Assembly: GCF_900110275.1 (NCBI RefSeq)
Contig: NZ_FODC01000002.1
Span: 930,001-994,000, forward strand
DNA: 64,000 nt
Source of the DNA: Duganella sp. CF517
Lineage (GTDB): Bacteria > Pseudomonadota > Gammaproteobacteria > Burkholderiales > Burkholderiaceae_D
Reading direction: 5' to 3'
Shown here: one piece after another, positions 43,277 to 51,398 of the stretch
Numbering within the stretch: the first letter of the stretch is position 1
Layout: each line of letters starts with the position of its first letter
Notes under the pieces: model-generated
Databases searched by the model: none
Told to the model about the DNA's origin: nothing
Seen by the model: the letters and a program-made list of their open reading frames with translations, nothing else
Made by a program: the position numbers and the translations under genes

Positions 43277-45838
43277 ATGAACCAACGTAAGACCCTACTT
43301 GCCGCATCCGTCGTCGCCGCATTGTCGGTCCTGGCCTCGAACGCCGCCTGCGCCGCCGGCCCGCTGATGGCGGCGCCGGTCAACCCCGCCTCTCCACAAG
43401 AGAGCGCGGGACTGGTCGCCAAACTGGCGGCGCTCGACGCCCGGCGCGGCGTCGGCAGCGACAACAGCTTCCGGATCGCCAGCCAGCATCCCGGCGTCGT
43501 CGGCGAGAAGATCGTCCGCGCGCAGCACACCTACAAAGGCCTGCGCGTGTTCGGCTCCGAATCGGTGGTGGTGACCAACGGCGCCGGCGACATCGTCAGC
43601 GAGTCGGTGGCGGACCGCCGCGCCGGATTGGACGCCAACGCCAACCGCACCAGCGCCGCTGGCGCGGAAGCGGGCCGCCAGCTCGCCGCGCCCGTGACGG
43701 ACCTGACGCCGGCGCTGAGTTCCAGCGACGCGATCGACAAGGTAGCCAAGACCGTCGCGCCGCGCGGCGTGCACCGCTGGGCGCCGAGCGCCGAACTGCT
43801 GATCTACCCGGTGATGAAAACGGTGCGCGTGCCTTCCGCCGTCAACAAGTCGGAGGCCGCGCTCAACGCGCTGGACCTGGAGGAAGTGGTCGACCGCTAC
43901 GTGCTGGCCTACTACGTGCAGACCCGCATGTCGCAGGACCGCAAGCCGGTCTACTACGACACCATCGTCGACGCCAAGACCGGCACCGTCGTCGCGCAGT
44001 GGAAAGCGCTGCAAACGGTGGTCGGCACCGGCAACAGCCAGTACAACGGCGCGGTCCCGATCAACACTTCGCAGTCCGGCAGCAGCTTCCAGATGCTCGA
44101 CGCGACGCGCGGCACCGGCGGTAAATTCGGCGGCATGGCCATCACCAACGCCAACCACGCATCGGCCGACAATCCGACGCCAGGCACCATCTACACCAAC
44201 AGCAGCAACACCTGGGGCGACGGCCAGCAGTACATCAACGGCGGCAGCACCACCAACGCCAACGGCCAGACCGCCGCCGTCAACGCGCTGTGGGGCCTGA
44301 TGAACACCTACGACACCAACAAGAACGTCCTGGGCTGGCAATCGCTCGACGGTAACAACACGGCGACCTACATCGCCGCCCACGTCGATACCGCCTACGA
44401 CAACGCCTTCTTCGATCCGAACTGCAAATGCATGTACATCGGCGACGGCGGCAGCAGCTTCTACAACCTCGGTTCGATCGACGTGATCGGCCACGAGATG
44501 TCGCACGGGATCACCGACGCCACCTCCAACCTGACCTACGCGGGTGAATCGGGCGGCTTGAACGAATCGCACTCGGACATCGGCGGCGAGATGGTTGAAG
44601 CGTACGCGCGCGCCGGCGGCACCGGCACCGTGATCCCGGCCACCGGCAACGATTGGATGACCGGCAAGGAGATCGCCCGCAACGGACAGCCGCTGCGCTG
44701 GCTGTACAAACCGAGCAAGGACGGCCGCAGCCCGAACGCCTGGAGCAGCACGATCAAGAACATCGACGTCCACCTGTCGAGCGGTCCAAACAACCGCATG
44801 TTCTATTTCCTGTCGCAGGGATCGAACGCCACCACCACCAGCGACTACTACAGCCAGTATCTGGTCAAGAGCCCGGCCGCGATGACCGGCATCGGCAACG
44901 ACAAGGCCTATCGCATCTGGTTCAAGGCGCTGACCACCAAGTTCACGTCGTCGACCAACTATGCCGACGCCCGCGCCAAGGTGCTGCTGGCGGCGCAAGA
45001 GCTGTATGGCACCGGTTCGAAGGAAGCCATCGCCGTGCAGCGCGCCTATGCGGCCATCAACGTCGGCGCCGACGTCGACGAAACGGCTGGCGGCTCCGGC
45101 GTCTCGATCTCGACCCAGCCGGCCAGCGTGACCGTGGCCGCTGGCGCGACCGCATCGTTCAGCGTCGGCGCCAGCGGCGGCACCTCGCCGTACACCTACA
45201 AGTGGTACCGCAACGGCGCGCAGATCAGCGGCGCCACCTCGGCCACTTATTCGTTGACCGCGCAAGCGGCCGACAACGGCGCGGTCTTCAACGCCGTCGT
45301 CAGCGACTCGTCGTCGCCGGTCAAGACCGCGACGTCGGGCAACGCCACCTTGACCGTCGGCAGCGGCGGCGGCGGGGCCGAGAAGATCGTCAACGGCGGC
45401 TTCGAATCCGGCACCACCGGATGGGCCGGTACCACCGGCGCGATCGGCACCTTCACCGGCCAGACGGCCTTCGAAGGCGCGCGCTACGCCTGGTTGGGCG
45501 GCAACGGCCGGACCGCGACCGAGACGCTGACGCAAAGCGTGGCGATTCCGTCGGCCGCCACCAGCGCCACGCTGACCTTCGCGCTGCACATCGACACCGC
45601 CGAGAGCGGCGCCACCGCCTACGACAAACTGGTGGTGACCGTGAAGAACAGCGCCGGCAGCGTGCTGGGGACCCTGGCCACGTACTCGAACGCCAACGCG
45701 GCCAGCGGCTATCAGACGCGCACCTTCAACCTGGCCGCCTACAAGGGCCAGACCGTGACCGTGTCGTTCGCGGCCACCGAGGACTCGTCGCTGCAAACCT
45801 CGTTCGTGGTCGATAAGGTCAGCCTGGTCACGCAATAA
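43277..45838 (+). CDS. Secreted M4 (thermolysin-family) metalloprotease with Ig-like and C-terminal modules
   Basis: An 853-aa pre-pro-protease. Signal peptide to about residue 26, FTP/PepSY propeptide (SFRIASQHPGVVGEKIVRAQHTYKGLRVFGSESVVV), catalytic M4 domain with HEMSH (H406, E407, H410), E430 in GGLNES and the His of DVHLSSGPNNRMFYFLSQ. After the catalytic domain (ending near residue 600) comes a PKD/Ig-like domain (ISTQPASVTVAAGATASFSV...SYSLTAQAADNGAVFNAVV) and a final module of about 150 residues beginning KIVNGGFESGTTGW. It is likely cargo of the secretion system encoded next. A strong terminator separates it from that operon. Confidence 0.93.
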   Translation: MNQRKTLLAASVVAALSVLASNAACAAGPLMAAPVNPASPQESAGLVAKLAALDARRGVGSDNSFRIASQHPGVVGEKIVRAQHTYKGLRVFGSESVVVTNGAGDIVSESVADRRAGLDANANRTSAAGAEAGRQLAAPVTDLTPALSSSDAIDKVAKTVAPRGVHRWAPSAELLIYPVMKTVRVPSAVNKSEAALNALDLEEVVDRYVLAYYVQTRMSQDRKPVYYDTIVDAKTGTVVAQWKALQTVVGTGNSQYNGAVPINTSQSGSSFQMLDATRGTGGKFGGMAITNANHASADNPTPGTIYTNSSNTWGDGQQYINGGSTTNANGQTAAVNALWGLMNTYDTNKNVLGWQSLDGNNTATYIAAHVDTAYDNAFFDPNCKCMYIGDGGSSFYNLGSIDVIGHEMSHGITDATSNLTYAGESGGLNESHSDIGGEMVEAYARAGGTGTVIPATGNDWMTGKEIARNGQPLRWLYKPSKDGRSPNAWSSTIKNIDVHLSSGPNNRMFYFLSQGSNATTTSDYYSQYLVKSPAAMTGIGNDKAYRIWFKALTTKFTSSTNYADARAKVLLAAQELYGTGSKEAIAVQRAYAAINVGADVDETAGGSGVSISTQPASVTVAAGATASFSVGASGGTSPYTYKWYRNGAQISGATSATYSLTAQAADNGAVFNAVVSDSSSPVKTATSGNATLTVGSGGGGAEKIVNGGFESGTTGWAGTTGAIGTFTGQTAFEGARYAWLGGNGRTATETLTQSVAIPSAATSATLTFALHIDTAESGATAYDKLVVTVKNSAGSVLGTLATYSNANAASGYQTRTFNLAAYKGQTVTVSFAATEDSSLQTSFVVDKVSLVTQ

Positions 45839-45848
45839 GCGCGGACGT

Positions 45849-45884
45849 GGGCGGCGACGGCAGCATCGTCGCCGCCCTGTTTTT
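45849..45884 (+). terminator. Terminator after the first M4 protease
   Basis: A perfect 11-base stem GGGCGGCGACG / CGTCGCCGCCC with a seven-base loop followed by TGTTTTT. It lies 10 bases after the protease stop and 28 before the gspF-like start. Confidence 0.9.
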
Positions 45885-45911
45885 GAAGCCACTCGGTATG
45901 CAAAGTATGCG

Positions 45912-47123
45912 ATGCAGTTTCGATTACAAGTGCAGGGCGGGCCTGGGGGCCGGCAAACCATAGCGATCGACGCCGCCAGCGAGGCGGAAGCGGTCCGGCA
46001 AGCGGCGCGCGGCGGCTGGCGCGTGCTGGCCATCGATAGCACCATCGGCACCAACAACGCGGGTGCGGGGGAGCGTGCGCGCTCCGGCCTCCGCAAGCAG
46101 CCCTTCCCGCTGCTGCAATTCAGCCAGGAGCTCCTGGCGCTGCTCGAAGCGGGGCTCAATCTGAGCGAGGCCACCGCCACGCTGCTCAACAAGGAAACCC
46201 GCGCCGGCGCGCGCGCGACGCTGACGGCGATCCAGCGCTCGCTCCAGCAAGGCAAAAGCTTTTCCGACACGCTGGCGGACTTCCCCGCCGTGTTCCCGGA
46301 ACTGTACGTCGCCACCGTACGGGCGGCCGAACGCTCCGGCAACCTGCCGGAGGCGCTGGCGCGCTTCGTCGGCTACCAGCTGCAGTTCGACGCCATCCGC
46401 AAAAAACTCGTCTCGGCCGCGATCTACCCCGCCATGCTGCTGGTGGTCGGCGGCCTCGTGACGTTGTTCCTGCTCGGCTACGTGGTGCCGAAATTCAGCG
46501 TGGTGTACGAAGGCTCCGGCCGCGACATCCCCTGGGCGTCGCGGATGCTGCTCGGCTTCGGCCAGGCGCTGGCCGCCCATCCCTGGCTGTGCGCCGGCGC
46601 GCTGGCCGCCGTTTGCCTGGCGGCGGTGCTCGGCCTGACCAATGCCGCGCTGCGCCAGCGGCTGGTGCTGGCGCTGCTGCGGCTACCGGTACTGTCGGCC
46701 AAGGCGGCGGAATTCCGCCTGGCGCGCTTTTACCGCGCCCTTAGCTTGCTGCTGCACGCGGGCATACCGCTGGCCAGGGCGCTGGCGATGACCAACGCCA
46801 TGCTGCTGCCGTCGCAGCAACCACAATTGGTGCAAACACGCCGCGCGGTCGAACAGGGGCTGCCCTTTTCCACCGCGCTGGAACAGAACGCGCTCGCCAC
46901 CCCGGTGGCGCAATCGCTGCTCAAGGTCGGCGAGAATACCGGCCGCCTGGGCGACATGCTGGAACGCTCGGCCAAATTCCACGACGAGGAGTTCGCGCGC
47001 TGGGTCGACTGGGCTTCGCGCCTGCTGGAACCGGTTTTGATGACGCTGATCGGCGTGGTGATCGGCGGCGTGGTGGTGTTGATGTACATGCCGATCTTCG
47101 AGTTGGCGGGGAGTTTGTCATGA
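45912..47123 (+). CDS. Type II secretion/type IV pilus inner membrane platform protein (GspF/PilC family)
   Basis: A 403-aa platform protein that sits in the inner membrane and works with the E ATPase in building the pseudopilus. Two homologous T2SSF domains: QFSQELLALLEAGLNLSEATATLLN to about residue 180, and LARFYRALSLLLHAGIPLARALAMTN to the end; membrane helices at about 170-195, 220-240 and 375-395. Family block LPEALARFVGYQ. It is the first gene of a tightly packed operon: the stop overlaps the next start by four bases (ATGA). A homologue in the MSHA or T4P system would look the same. Confidence 0.9.
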   Translation: MQFRLQVQGGPGGRQTIAIDAASEAEAVRQAARGGWRVLAIDSTIGTNNAGAGERARSGLRKQPFPLLQFSQELLALLEAGLNLSEATATLLNKETRAGARATLTAIQRSLQQGKSFSDTLADFPAVFPELYVATVRAAERSGNLPEALARFVGYQLQFDAIRKKLVSAAIYPAMLLVVGGLVTLFLLGYVVPKFSVVYEGSGRDIPWASRMLLGFGQALAAHPWLCAGALAAVCLAAVLGLTNAALRQRLVLALLRLPVLSAKAAEFRLARFYRALSLLLHAGIPLARALAMTNAMLLPSQQPQLVQTRRAVEQGLPFSTALEQNALATPVAQSLLKVGENTGRLGDMLERSAKFHDEEFARWVDWASRLLEPVLMTLIGVVIGGVVVLMYMPIFELAGSLS

Positions 47124-48802
47124 ATGCACGCGAACCGGCCGTCCTCGGCCCCGACATGCTGCACGTTGCGCGCGCCGCCGCGCTGGCGCAGGGCCGTGCG
47201 CCGATGACGGTGATGGAAGAAATGTCCGGCCTGACGCCGGAGGAGTTCACGCGCCAGCTCGCGCGGCTGTTCTGCTACCCGGCCTGGCCGATGGCCAGCC
47301 TGCAGGCGGCGCCGCCGGCCTTCGACCTGCTGCCCTTCACCGACTGCGCCCAGCGCGAATGCGTACTGCTGCGCATCGACGGCGGCGCCCTGGTGCTGGT
47401 GATCGGCAATCCGTTCGCCGACGACACCTTGCAATGGGCCGAATACGCGATCGGCGCCGGCTACACCGTGGCGCTGGCGCACCCGGACGACCTGACCGCC
47501 TATCTGGCGCAGCAGGAGAACGTGCAGCAGGCCATGCAGGACATGATGGAGGACGGCAGCCACGGCGAGCTGTCCGGCCTCGATCAGAGCATTGAGGACA
47601 TCTCGCTGATACGCATCAGCGAGGATAGCAGCCCGGTCGTCAAGCTGGTCAACTCCACCATCTACGACGCGCTCAAATTCCAGGCCAGCGATATCCACCT
47701 GGAGTGCGACGCGGCGAGCCTGATCATCAAATACCGCGTCGACGGGGTGCTGGTGCAGGCCGGCCAGGTGCAGGGCTTGCAGATGGCGGAGCAGATCATT
47801 TCCCGTATCAAGGTGCTGGCGGAACTGGACATCGCCGAACGCCGCATCCCGCAGGACGGCCGCTTCAAGGTGCGCGTGAAAGGCAGCGAGATCGACTTTC
47901 GCGTCTCCATCATGCCCAACATCTTCGGCGAGGACGCGGTACTGCGATTGCTGGACCGGCGCGCGCTGACCGAGGCCGCGCAGGCGCTGCGGCTGGAGAA
48001 CCTCGGCCTGAACAGCGACGCCATCGTGCAAATCCGGCGCCTGGCCGCCAAGCCGCACGGCATGCTGCTGGTGACCGGGCCGACCGGCTCCGGCAAGACC
48101 ACCACCTTGTACGCGGCCATCACCGAGATCAACACGGGGCGCGACAAGATCGTCACCATCGAAGACCCGGTTGAGTACCGCTTGCCGCGCGTGCTGCAAA
48201 TCCCCGTCAATGAAAAGAAGGGCCTGACCTTCGCGCGCGGCCTGCGCTCGATCCTGCGGCACGATCCGGACAAGATCATGATCGGCGAGATCCGCGACGA
48301 CGAAACGGCGCAGATCGCGGTGCAGGCCTCGCTGACGGGCCACCTGGTCTTCACGACGGTCCACGCCAACAATGTATTCGACGTGGTCGGCCGCTTCCTG
48401 CACATGGGCGTGGACCCTTACAGCTTTGCCGCCGCGTTGAACGGCATCGTCGCGCAACGGCTGCTGCGGCTCAATTGCGAACACTGCGCCGCAGATATCG
48501 AACCCGATCCGCAGGACTTGAAGGACAGCGGCCTGGCGCGCGAGGACCTCGGCGAGTGGCGCTTCAAGGCCGGCGCGGGATGTGGTCATTGCCGGGGCAC
48601 CGGCTACAAGGGCCGCAAGGCGGTCGCTGAAGTACTGATACTGAACGACGCCATGCGCGAAATGATCTGCACCCGCGCCCCGGTCTCCCGCATGAAGGAG
48701 GAAGCGGCGACGATGGGCTTCCGTCTGGCGCGCGGCGCCGGGCTGGATCTGGTGCGGCAAGGCGAAACCACGCTACTGGAGCTCAATCGTGTCACTTATT
48801 GA
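47120..48802 (+). CDS. Type II secretion/type IV pilus assembly ATPase (GspE/PilB family)
   Basis: A 560-aa hexameric cytoplasmic ATPase. An N-terminal MshEN/GspE-N domain is followed by the catalytic part: SSPVVKLVNSTIYDALKFQASDIHLE, RIPQDGRFKVRVKGSEIDFRVS, Walker A GPTGSGKTTTLYA, Asp box VTIEDPVEYRL, Walker B LRHDPDKIMIGEIRDDETAQIAVQASLTGHLVFTTVHANN. A four-Cys zinc site is present (LRLNCEHCAADIEP ... GAGCGHCRGTGYKGRKAV). Its stop lies 14 bases inside the next gene. Confidence 0.93.
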   Translation: MNAREPAVLGPDMLHVARAAALAQGRAPMTVMEEMSGLTPEEFTRQLARLFCYPAWPMASLQAAPPAFDLLPFTDCAQRECVLLRIDGGALVLVIGNPFADDTLQWAEYAIGAGYTVALAHPDDLTAYLAQQENVQQAMQDMMEDGSHGELSGLDQSIEDISLIRISEDSSPVVKLVNSTIYDALKFQASDIHLECDAASLIIKYRVDGVLVQAGQVQGLQMAEQIISRIKVLAELDIAERRIPQDGRFKVRVKGSEIDFRVSIMPNIFGEDAVLRLLDRRALTEAAQALRLENLGLNSDAIVQIRRLAAKPHGMLLVTGPTGSGKTTTLYAAITEINTGRDKIVTIEDPVEYRLPRVLQIPVNEKKGLTFARGLRSILRHDPDKIMIGEIRDDETAQIAVQASLTGHLVFTTVHANNVFDVVGRFLHMGVDPYSFAAALNGIVAQRLLRLNCEHCAADIEPDPQDLKDSGLAREDLGEWRFKAGAGCGHCRGTGYKGRKAVAEVLILNDAMREMICTRAPVSRMKEEAATMGFRLARGAGLDLVRQGETTLLELNRVTY

Positions 48803-49694
48803 ACGTCTAACCCGGCCTCTGCGCGCGGCCACGCCAGGCCCGCTGGCCGCACGCAGCCTGCATATTATGCTGGCGCCCCGACAGCTGTCTTGCGTCGCGC
48901 GCCAGGGCCGGCGTGTGGTCGAGGGCAGCGCCCAGCGCATCGCGCTGGTTAATCCAGGCGGGCATTGGCAAGCCGGCCTCGATGCGCTGGGCGCGATGCT
49001 GAACGGAACGACGAAGGCATGGGCGGGTCTGCCGCTGGAGATCAGCCTGTCCGGCCGCTGGAGCCACATGGTGGTGGCGCCGTGGAGCGACGCGCTGCTG
49101 TCGGAGCCGGGTGCGGCACGCTTCCTGCAATCGCAGCTGACCGCGCTGTATGGCGACGCCGCGCGCGGCTGGCATGTCGTCGGCGACGATGCGCCGTACG
49201 GCCAGGCGCGCACGGTCTGCGGCATCGACGCCACGCTGCTGCGGGCGCTCGCGGAGCTGGCCGGTGATTGCGGCCGCTTCTGCCGCGTCATCGAGCCGCT
49301 GCTTTGCACCGCGCTGCGTTGTCTGCCTGCGGAGGAGTCCCGCGCCCGTTCCGCCGCCCTGGCGCTGATCGAAACGGGACGTATCACGATGGCGGCGCTG
49401 GATCGCGGACGTATCGTGGCTATCCAGTCGCAACCGGCCGGCGGCGCATGGCGGCAGGAGCTGCCGCAAGCCTGGCAGCGCTGGACCTTGCGCGTGCCGG
49501 AGTTGACCGCCATCGAACGCGTCGCCGTTGTGGATCTTGGAGCGACGGCGGACATCGCGCCGGGCGCCATCGCGCAACTGGTCGCGGAGACGCTGCCGCC
49601 CCGGTTCCGCCTCCTGGACCACCCATTCGGCGTTGCCGACACGTCCTTGGCGGAGCCATGCCCCGGCGTTGCGTCAGCGCGAGTCGCGGCATGA
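48789..49694 (+). CDS. PilM/GspL-like cytoplasmic protein of the secretion operon
   Basis: A 301-aa protein. The position between the E ATPase and a PilN-like gene and the overall length suggest the PilM/GspL-type actin-like component, but no clear ATP-binding motif is visible. It is Ala/Arg-rich with segments RSLHIMLAPRQLSCVARQG, SLSGRWSHMVVAPWSDALL and YGQARTVCGIDATLLRALAELAG that follow the order of PilM/GspL repeats. It has no membrane helix at the C-terminus, so the GspL function is split: this gene is the cytoplasmic half and the next the membrane half. Overlaps both neighbours (14 and 4 bases). Confidence 0.65.
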   Translation: MSLIERLTRPLRAATPGPLAARSLHIMLAPRQLSCVARQGRRVVEGSAQRIALVNPGGHWQAGLDALGAMLNGTTKAWAGLPLEISLSGRWSHMVVAPWSDALLSEPGAARFLQSQLTALYGDAARGWHVVGDDAPYGQARTVCGIDATLLRALAELAGDCGRFCRVIEPLLCTALRCLPAEESRARSAALALIETGRITMAALDRGRIVAIQSQPAGGAWRQELPQAWQRWTLRVPELTAIERVAVVDLGATADIAPGAIAQLVAETLPPRFRLLDHPFGVADTSLAEPCPGVASARVAA

Positions 49695-50269
49695 CGCGCC
49701 TTGACTTCGTTCCGCGCGGCGTGCCGCTTGCCGGCTGGCGCCTGGCGATGCTCGCCATCGGCGTGCTGATGCTGCTACCCGCGGCCATCAACTGGACGGC
49801 GCAATGGCAAACCGTCGCCCGCCTGCAGGCACGCCTGGACGCGCAGTCGGCGGCGCTGCAACCGCAGCGCCTTACCCGCCCCGCGTTGGCGCCGGCGCAG
49901 CAACAACAAATCGAGCTTCAGGTGAAGGCGGTGGCGGAGGCGGTGCGTCAACTGAACCTGCCTGTCACGCGCCTGCTCAAGACCATCGAAGCCCGCGAGG
50001 ATATGCGCATCGCGCTGTTGGGACTCGATCTGAATGGCGAACCGGCCCCGGACGTGGAAGCGGCCGCGCCATCGACGCCGGCCGGTACTTTAAAAATCAG
50101 CGCCGAAGCGGAGACCGCGCAAGACATGATCAATTACCTCGCTTTCCTGAATCAGCAGCGGATGTTCCGGTCCGTCTACTTACTCAAGCACGAGATGACC
50201 GGCGCGCCGCCAGTCGGTGGCGGGGAACGCCCGTATCAATTCCAGCTGGAGGCGCAATGGCGGCAGTAA
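49691..50269 (+). CDS. PilN-like inner membrane protein
   Basis: A 192-aa bitopic protein. The start at 49691 overlaps the previous stop (ATGA). The N-terminus MTRLDFVPRGVPLAGWRLAMLAIGVLMLLPAA is a short cytoplasmic tail plus one membrane helix, followed by a coiled coil (QWQTVARLQARLDAQSAALQ) and a periplasmic ferredoxin-like domain (LPVTRLLKTIEAREDMRIALLGLDLNG, AEAETAQDMINYLAFLNQQRMFRSVYLLKHE). That is the PilN/GspL-C pattern. It overlaps the next gene by 13 bases. Confidence 0.75.
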   Translation: MTRLDFVPRGVPLAGWRLAMLAIGVLMLLPAAINWTAQWQTVARLQARLDAQSAALQPQRLTRPALAPAQQQQIELQVKAVAEAVRQLNLPVTRLLKTIEAREDMRIALLGLDLNGEPAPDVEAAAPSTPAGTLKISAEAETAQDMINYLAFLNQQRMFRSVYLLKHEMTGAPPVGGGERPYQFQLEAQWRQ

Positions 50270-50856
50270 AAACCGGCAAAGCTACCAAGCTGGGAATAGC
50301 CCCGAATGTGGCGAGCCGCGTGGTTTGGGAAGCGCGGCGCCAGTTGCGTCTCACCGGCGCCGGCGCGGTCATCGGCGTGGCGAGCGCCATGCTCGCGCTG
50401 CTGGCCCAATGGCACGCGACCCAACTGGAACAACAACAGGCCGCACTGACCGCGCAGCTGAACACCGCGGCGCGCACGGCCGCGACACCCCGCGCCCCGG
50501 TGGTGACCACCGCCAGCGGCGTCGCCGCGTTCTTCAATCACTTGCCGCCCCACGACATGATTCCCGACCAGCTCAAGGAACTGGTGCGGGTGGCGCAGCA
50601 AAGCGGCATCCCCCTGTCCAAGGCGGAATACAAGCCTGAGCAGGACGCCAGCGCGGGATTTCTGCGCTACCGAATCACGCTGCCCGTCAAGGCCGATTTC
50701 GCCAATGTGCAAAGCTTCCTCATCACCGCGCTGCAAACACTGCCGACGCTGACGCTGGAGTCGGTCACGTTCAAGCGTGAGCAGATCGAGGCGGGCGACG
50801 TCGAGGCCCGCATCCAGTTCGTTCTGCTGGTGCGGCGGCAGGAGGAGCGGCGATGA
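50257..50856 (+). CDS. PilO/GspM-like inner membrane protein
   Basis: A 199-aa bitopic protein. It starts inside the end of the PilN-like gene. A membrane helix (LTGAGAVIGVASAMLALLAQW) follows a basic N-terminus, then a coiled coil (ATQLEQQQAALTAQLNTA) and a periplasmic ferredoxin-like domain (HDMIPDQLKELVRVAQQSGIPLSKAEYK ... YRITLPVKADFANVQSFLITALQTLPTLTLESVTFKRE). The pattern fits PilO/GspM, which pairs with PilN to form the periplasmic alignment complex. Confidence 0.75.
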   Translation: MAAVKTGKATKLGIAPNVASRVVWEARRQLRLTGAGAVIGVASAMLALLAQWHATQLEQQQAALTAQLNTAARTAATPRAPVVTTASGVAAFFNHLPPHDMIPDQLKELVRVAQQSGIPLSKAEYKPEQDASAGFLRYRITLPVKADFANVQSFLITALQTLPTLTLESVTFKREQIEAGDVEARIQFVLLVRRQEERR

Positions 50857-51398
50857 GGAAAATCGTACTTGGCACGGCAGCCGTGGCGACGTTGCTGGCG
50901 GCGTGGTTCGCGCCCGAGCAGGATGGAGGCGTGGTCGGGCCGGCGGCAGCCACCCCCCGCGAGCTGTCCGCCCCCGCCATAGCGCCGCGGCCGGACGTGG
51001 CTCCAGCTGAAATCAGCGCGGCGGAAATGGCGCCTGCGCCCGGCGTCGATCTGCAAATCCACTCGCGCGTGGCGGACGATGAACTGGGTAACGTCTTCGC
51101 CAAACAAAGCTGGGCGCCACAGTCCCCGCTCAAGGTGATGGCGGAACAAACGGCGCCGCCACGCCAGGGTGCGACGCCATCGGGTCCTCCGCCGCTGCCG
51201 TTCCAGTTCATGGGGCGCTTCACCGACGATGGCAAGACCGCATACTTCCTGCAAATCGACGGCCAGAACGTCGTCGCCCGCCCCGGCGAAAAGATCAACG
51301 ACAGCTACCTGCTCGACAGCGTCAGCGGCGACACGATGAATTTCATCTACCTGCCGCTCAATCAAAAACAATCTCTCGCCGTAGGGGACACCAATTGA
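50853..51398 (+). CDS. PilP/GspC-like protein with HR domain
   Basis: A 181-aa protein. One N-terminal membrane helix (KIVLGTAAVATLLAAWFA), a Pro/Ala-rich linker and a C-terminal beta-domain: PPLPFQFMGRFTDDGKTAYFLQIDGQNVVARPGEKINDSYLLDSVSGDTMNFIYLPLNQKQSLAVG, matching the HR/PilP domain that docks on the secretin N0 region. It links the inner membrane complex to the secretin encoded next; its stop overlaps that gene's TTG start. Confidence 0.78.
   Translation: MRKIVLGTAAVATLLAAWFAPEQDGGVVGPAAATPRELSAPAIAPRPDVAPAEISAAEMAPAPGVDLQIHSRVADDELGNVFAKQSWAPQSPLKVMAEQTAPPRQGATPSGPPPLPFQFMGRFTDDGKTAYFLQIDGQNVVARPGEKINDSYLLDSVSGDTMNFIYLPLNQKQSLAVGDTN

Noticed and set aside
42968..43530. Minus-strand frames upstream of the first M4 protease
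   Set aside because: They run across the protease start and have shadow composition; the region is best left as non-coding.
43295..46342. A 1015-codon minus-strand frame over the first M4 protease
   Set aside because: Shadow of the protease and gspF genes; its composition (Arg/Gly/Val/His) is that of antisense GC-rich frames.
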